Shown here piece after piece: positions 21,754-23,396 of a stretch of 23,396 bases of DNA. The stretch spans positions 1 to 23,396 of the forward strand of contig NZ_JAUTXR010000191.1 in assembly GCF_030658505.1 (NCBI RefSeq). The letters run 5' to 3'. Made by a program: the position numbers and the translations under genes. Source of the DNA: Stenotrophomonas raiganjensis (SeqCode). Lineage in GTDB: Bacteria > Pseudomonadota > Gammaproteobacteria > Xanthomonadales > Xanthomonadaceae. Numbering within the stretch: the first letter of the stretch is position 1; every line of letters begins with the position of its first letter. A model generated the notes under the pieces. It had not been told where the DNA came from and made no database searches. It saw only the letters and a list, made by a program, of their open reading frames with translations.

Positions 21754-23166
21754 TCAGGCGCGGCCGGCGCTGTCGTCTTCGTCGTCGTCCTCGAAGTTGA
21801 CGATGACCTCGATACCGTCGTCGTGCACGGTCACGGAGTGGACATCGTCGGACACCGCGTCGGCGTCGATCGCGTCGACGCGGTCACGGCCTTCGACCAC
21901 TTCGCCGAGGACCACGGCGTCTTCGCCGTCGTCCTCGTCTTCAGCGTCGTACACCTCGTTCGGATCGATCAGCTGGAACACGCCACCAACCAGCAGCTGC
22001 TGGAGCACGGCACGGCCCTTGTCGGACAGGCCGCGATAGGCGGCGGCGTCGAGCTGCTCGGTACCGGCCAGGCGCTGGGCGTCCTTCACCGGCAACGCGA
22101 AGTCCTGGCCGCTGACATACAGGCTGGCGCCACGCTTGGCCCGGCGCCAGGCCAGGCGCGCCCACGGGTGGCGCTGCAGCAGCAGGCCGGAGGCCAGCGC
22201 CTGGACCACTTCCTCCGGTGCCGGTGCGGCCTGGTGGGCCATCACTTCACCGGCGGCGCGGTAGGTGGTGATGAAGCGGCCGAACCAGTCGCCCAGCTTG
22301 TCCGGGTCGTTCATGCGGATGGCGTTGAGCGCGGTGATCACCCGCGCCATCGCCACCGTATCGATTTCGTTCGGGTCGGCCGGCACTTTCAGGTCGGCAT
22401 CCTGGTAGCGGATGTTCTCGTCGGCATCGGCGATCAGGGTGTCCAGGTAGTCGCTGATCAGCTCGGCCGAGGCCGGTGCGCGCATGCCGAACGAGAAGGT
22501 CAGGCAGGGGTCTTCGGCCACGCCATGATGCGGCACGTTCGGCGGCAGGTACAGCATGTCGCCCGGCGCCAGCACCCAGTCGTGGGTCGGCTTGAACACC
22601 TTCAGCAGCTTCAGCTCCACGTCCGGGCGGAAGCCCAGCGGCGGCTGCTTGCCCTTGATCGATTCGCTGGCATCGATCTGCCAGCGGCGATGGCCGTGGG
22701 CCTGCAGCAGGAACACGTCGTACTGGTCGACGTGGGCGCCGACCGAGCCGCCGGTGGCGGCGAAGCTGATCATCACGTCATCCATGCGCCAGCGCGGCAG
22801 GAAGTTGAAGTGCTCGATCAGGGCGCGCACGTCCTTGTCCCACTTGTCCACGTCCTGCACCAGCAGGGTCCAGTCGTGGTCGGGGAGGGCGGGGAAGACG
22901 TCTTCCTGGAACGGGCCGGTGCGCACGCGCCAACCATCCTGGGCCTTGTCGTGCTCGATCAGGCGCGCCAGCACGCCTTCCTCGCAGGCCAGCCCGGCCA
23001 GGTCTTCCGGCTGCACCGGGGTCTGGAAGTCCGGGAAGGCGTTGCGGATCAGCAGCGGGCGCTTCTGCCAGAAGTCGCGCAGGAACACGGCCGGGGACAT
23101 GCCCAGCGGCTGGCCGGGGCGGGCGGTGACTTCAATGAGCGGAGCGGAGGACTTGCGGGCGGCCAT
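21754..23166 (-). CDS. roxA: JmjC/cupin ribosomal protein uL16 arginine hydroxylase, RoxA/YcfD type, with acidic tail
   Basis: The 470-residue protein is a 2-oxoglutarate/Fe(II) oxygenase. It starts with LRDFWQKRPLLIRNAFP, has the iron-binding HxD at H145/D147 (GAHVDQYDVFLLQ), continues with GHRRWQI, and has the distal histidine in LPPNVPHHG (about H213). These match E. coli YcfD/RoxA (373 residues), which hydroxylates an arginine of ribosomal protein L16. The extra length is a very acidic C-terminal tail of about 70 residues (EDEDDGED, FEDDDEDD). ATG at 23166 has AAGGA 7 nt upstream; longer in-frame readings are Arg/Pro-rich and not conserved in character. It is the first gene of a pair with the GNAT gene. 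The L16 target is inferred from the family. Confidence 0.88.
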   Translation of the reverse strand: MAARKSSAPLIEVTARPGQPLGMSPAVFLRDFWQKRPLLIRNAFPDFQTPVQPEDLAGLACEEGVLARLIEHDKAQDGWRVRTGPFQEDVFPALPDHDWTLLVQDVDKWDKDVRALIEHFNFLPRWRMDDVMISFAATGGSVGAHVDQYDVFLLQAHGHRRWQIDASESIKGKQPPLGFRPDVELKLLKVFKPTHDWVLAPGDMLYLPPNVPHHGVAEDPCLTFSFGMRAPASAELISDYLDTLIADADENIRYQDADLKVPADPNEIDTVAMARVITALNAIRMNDPDKLGDWFGRFITTYRAAGEVMAHQAAPAPEEVVQALASGLLLQRHPWARLAWRRAKRGASLYVSGQDFALPVKDAQRLAGTEQLDAAAYRGLSDKGRAVLQQLLVGGVFQLIDPNEVYDAEDEDDGEDAVVLGEVVEGRDRVDAIDADAVSDDVHSVTVHDDGIEVIVNFEDDDEDDSAGRA

Positions 23167-23396
23167 GGGGGAATCCTTGCAGCGGAAAGCGGGAGGGGCG
23201 GCGCGGCGGGCCGCCAAGGTCTCCATTGTCCGACGTTCGTGGGGATTGCGCACGTGCGCGGGTTTGTCGCGGGGTGTCCGGCCAACGGCGGAGCCCCTCG
23301 TGGCGGGGTGGTTGGTCGCGCAAAGCGCTGGCTTCATGGGCTGGGCCGGCCGGGTTGATCAGGAACACCTGCCCGATGGACGACAGTTCACCGCTG
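23167..23396. other. right-edge region without a supported gene
   Basis: These 230 bases upstream of the roxA-like gene should contain its promoter. I see a 12-bp perfect palindrome, GCGCACGTGCGC (23248-23259), and a CCCC/GGGG dyad near 23295-23312. A gene end or start may lie in the last 60 bases, but no conserved motif supports one. Confidence 0.4.

Noticed and set aside
21433..23358. A 641-codon plus-strand open frame across the oxygenase gene
   Set aside because: It mirrors the minus-strand RoxA-like gene, which has the HxD...H iron motif and a good ribosome site.
23336..23396. Possible partial gene at the right edge (plus-strand ATG at 23336, or an open minus-strand frame running in from the edge)
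   Set aside because: The plus-strand fragment is only 20 codons with no visible ribosome site or motif. The minus-strand frame becomes Arg/Pro-rich and overlaps the start of the oxygenase gene. More flanking sequence would be needed.

Overview
The window is high-GC DNA that looks like a chromosome segment of a Xanthomonadaceae gammaproteobacterium, most likely Stenotrophomonas (S. maltophilia group). The evidence is the strong family resemblance of the housekeeping proteins (SucA, SucB, Lpd, DnaB) and at least ten short stem-loop repeats with a GTAG (or GTCG/GTGG) head, which match the SMAG repeat family known from S. maltophilia. I see no insertion sequence, prophage, CRISPR array, rRNA or tRNA gene. 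Everything reads as stable chromosomal backbone with a few less common gene pairs.

Layout. Positions 1-1057 (minus strand) hold a YjjV/TatD-type metal hydrolase preceded by a small membrane protein, with overlapping start and stop codons. Positions 1221-3563 (plus) hold a glycine-zipper envelope protein with its own terminator, a RimJ/RimL-type acetyltransferase and a glutathione S-transferase. Positions 3626-7852 (plus) hold a tightly coupled pair: a single-chain alpha+beta 2-oxoacid dehydrogenase E1 and a glutamine-hydrolysing asparagine synthase-type amidotransferase. A ChrR/YieF-type FMN reductase (7919-8479) follows. A 333-base structured intergenic region carrying a perfect DnaA box then leads into dnaB (8813-10243).

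Positions 10417-14252 (plus) form a two-gene unit in which a TonB-dependent outer-membrane receptor is translationally coupled to a PhoD-family secreted phosphatase/phosphodiesterase. In front of it is a promoter whose -35 region carries an 11-bp-spaced direct repeat resembling a Pho box. This suggests a phosphate-starvation phosphoester scavenging system. Two small overlapping envelope-protein genes (14468-14925) follow, bracketed by SMAG repeats. A bidirectional terminator separates the plus-strand block from the minus-strand block.

The minus-strand block contains the complete 2-oxoglutarate dehydrogenase operon sucA-sucB-lpdA (20661 down to 15087), which makes succinyl-CoA for the TCA cycle. 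Upstream of it is a second minus-strand pair: a JmjC/cupin ribosomal oxygenase of the RoxA/YcfD type with a long acidic tail, and a GNAT acetyltransferase with an extra C-terminal domain. The last 230 bases at the right edge hold no gene I can support.

The most promising items for follow-up are the coupled E1alpha-beta/amidotransferase pair, the candidate Pho box before the TonB receptor/PhoD pair, the DnaA box in the dnaB leader, and SMAG repeats whose GTAG head supplies the stop codon of the gene in front. I did not find a clearly unprecedented system. All family assignments come from recognising motifs by eye, and no database search was run.
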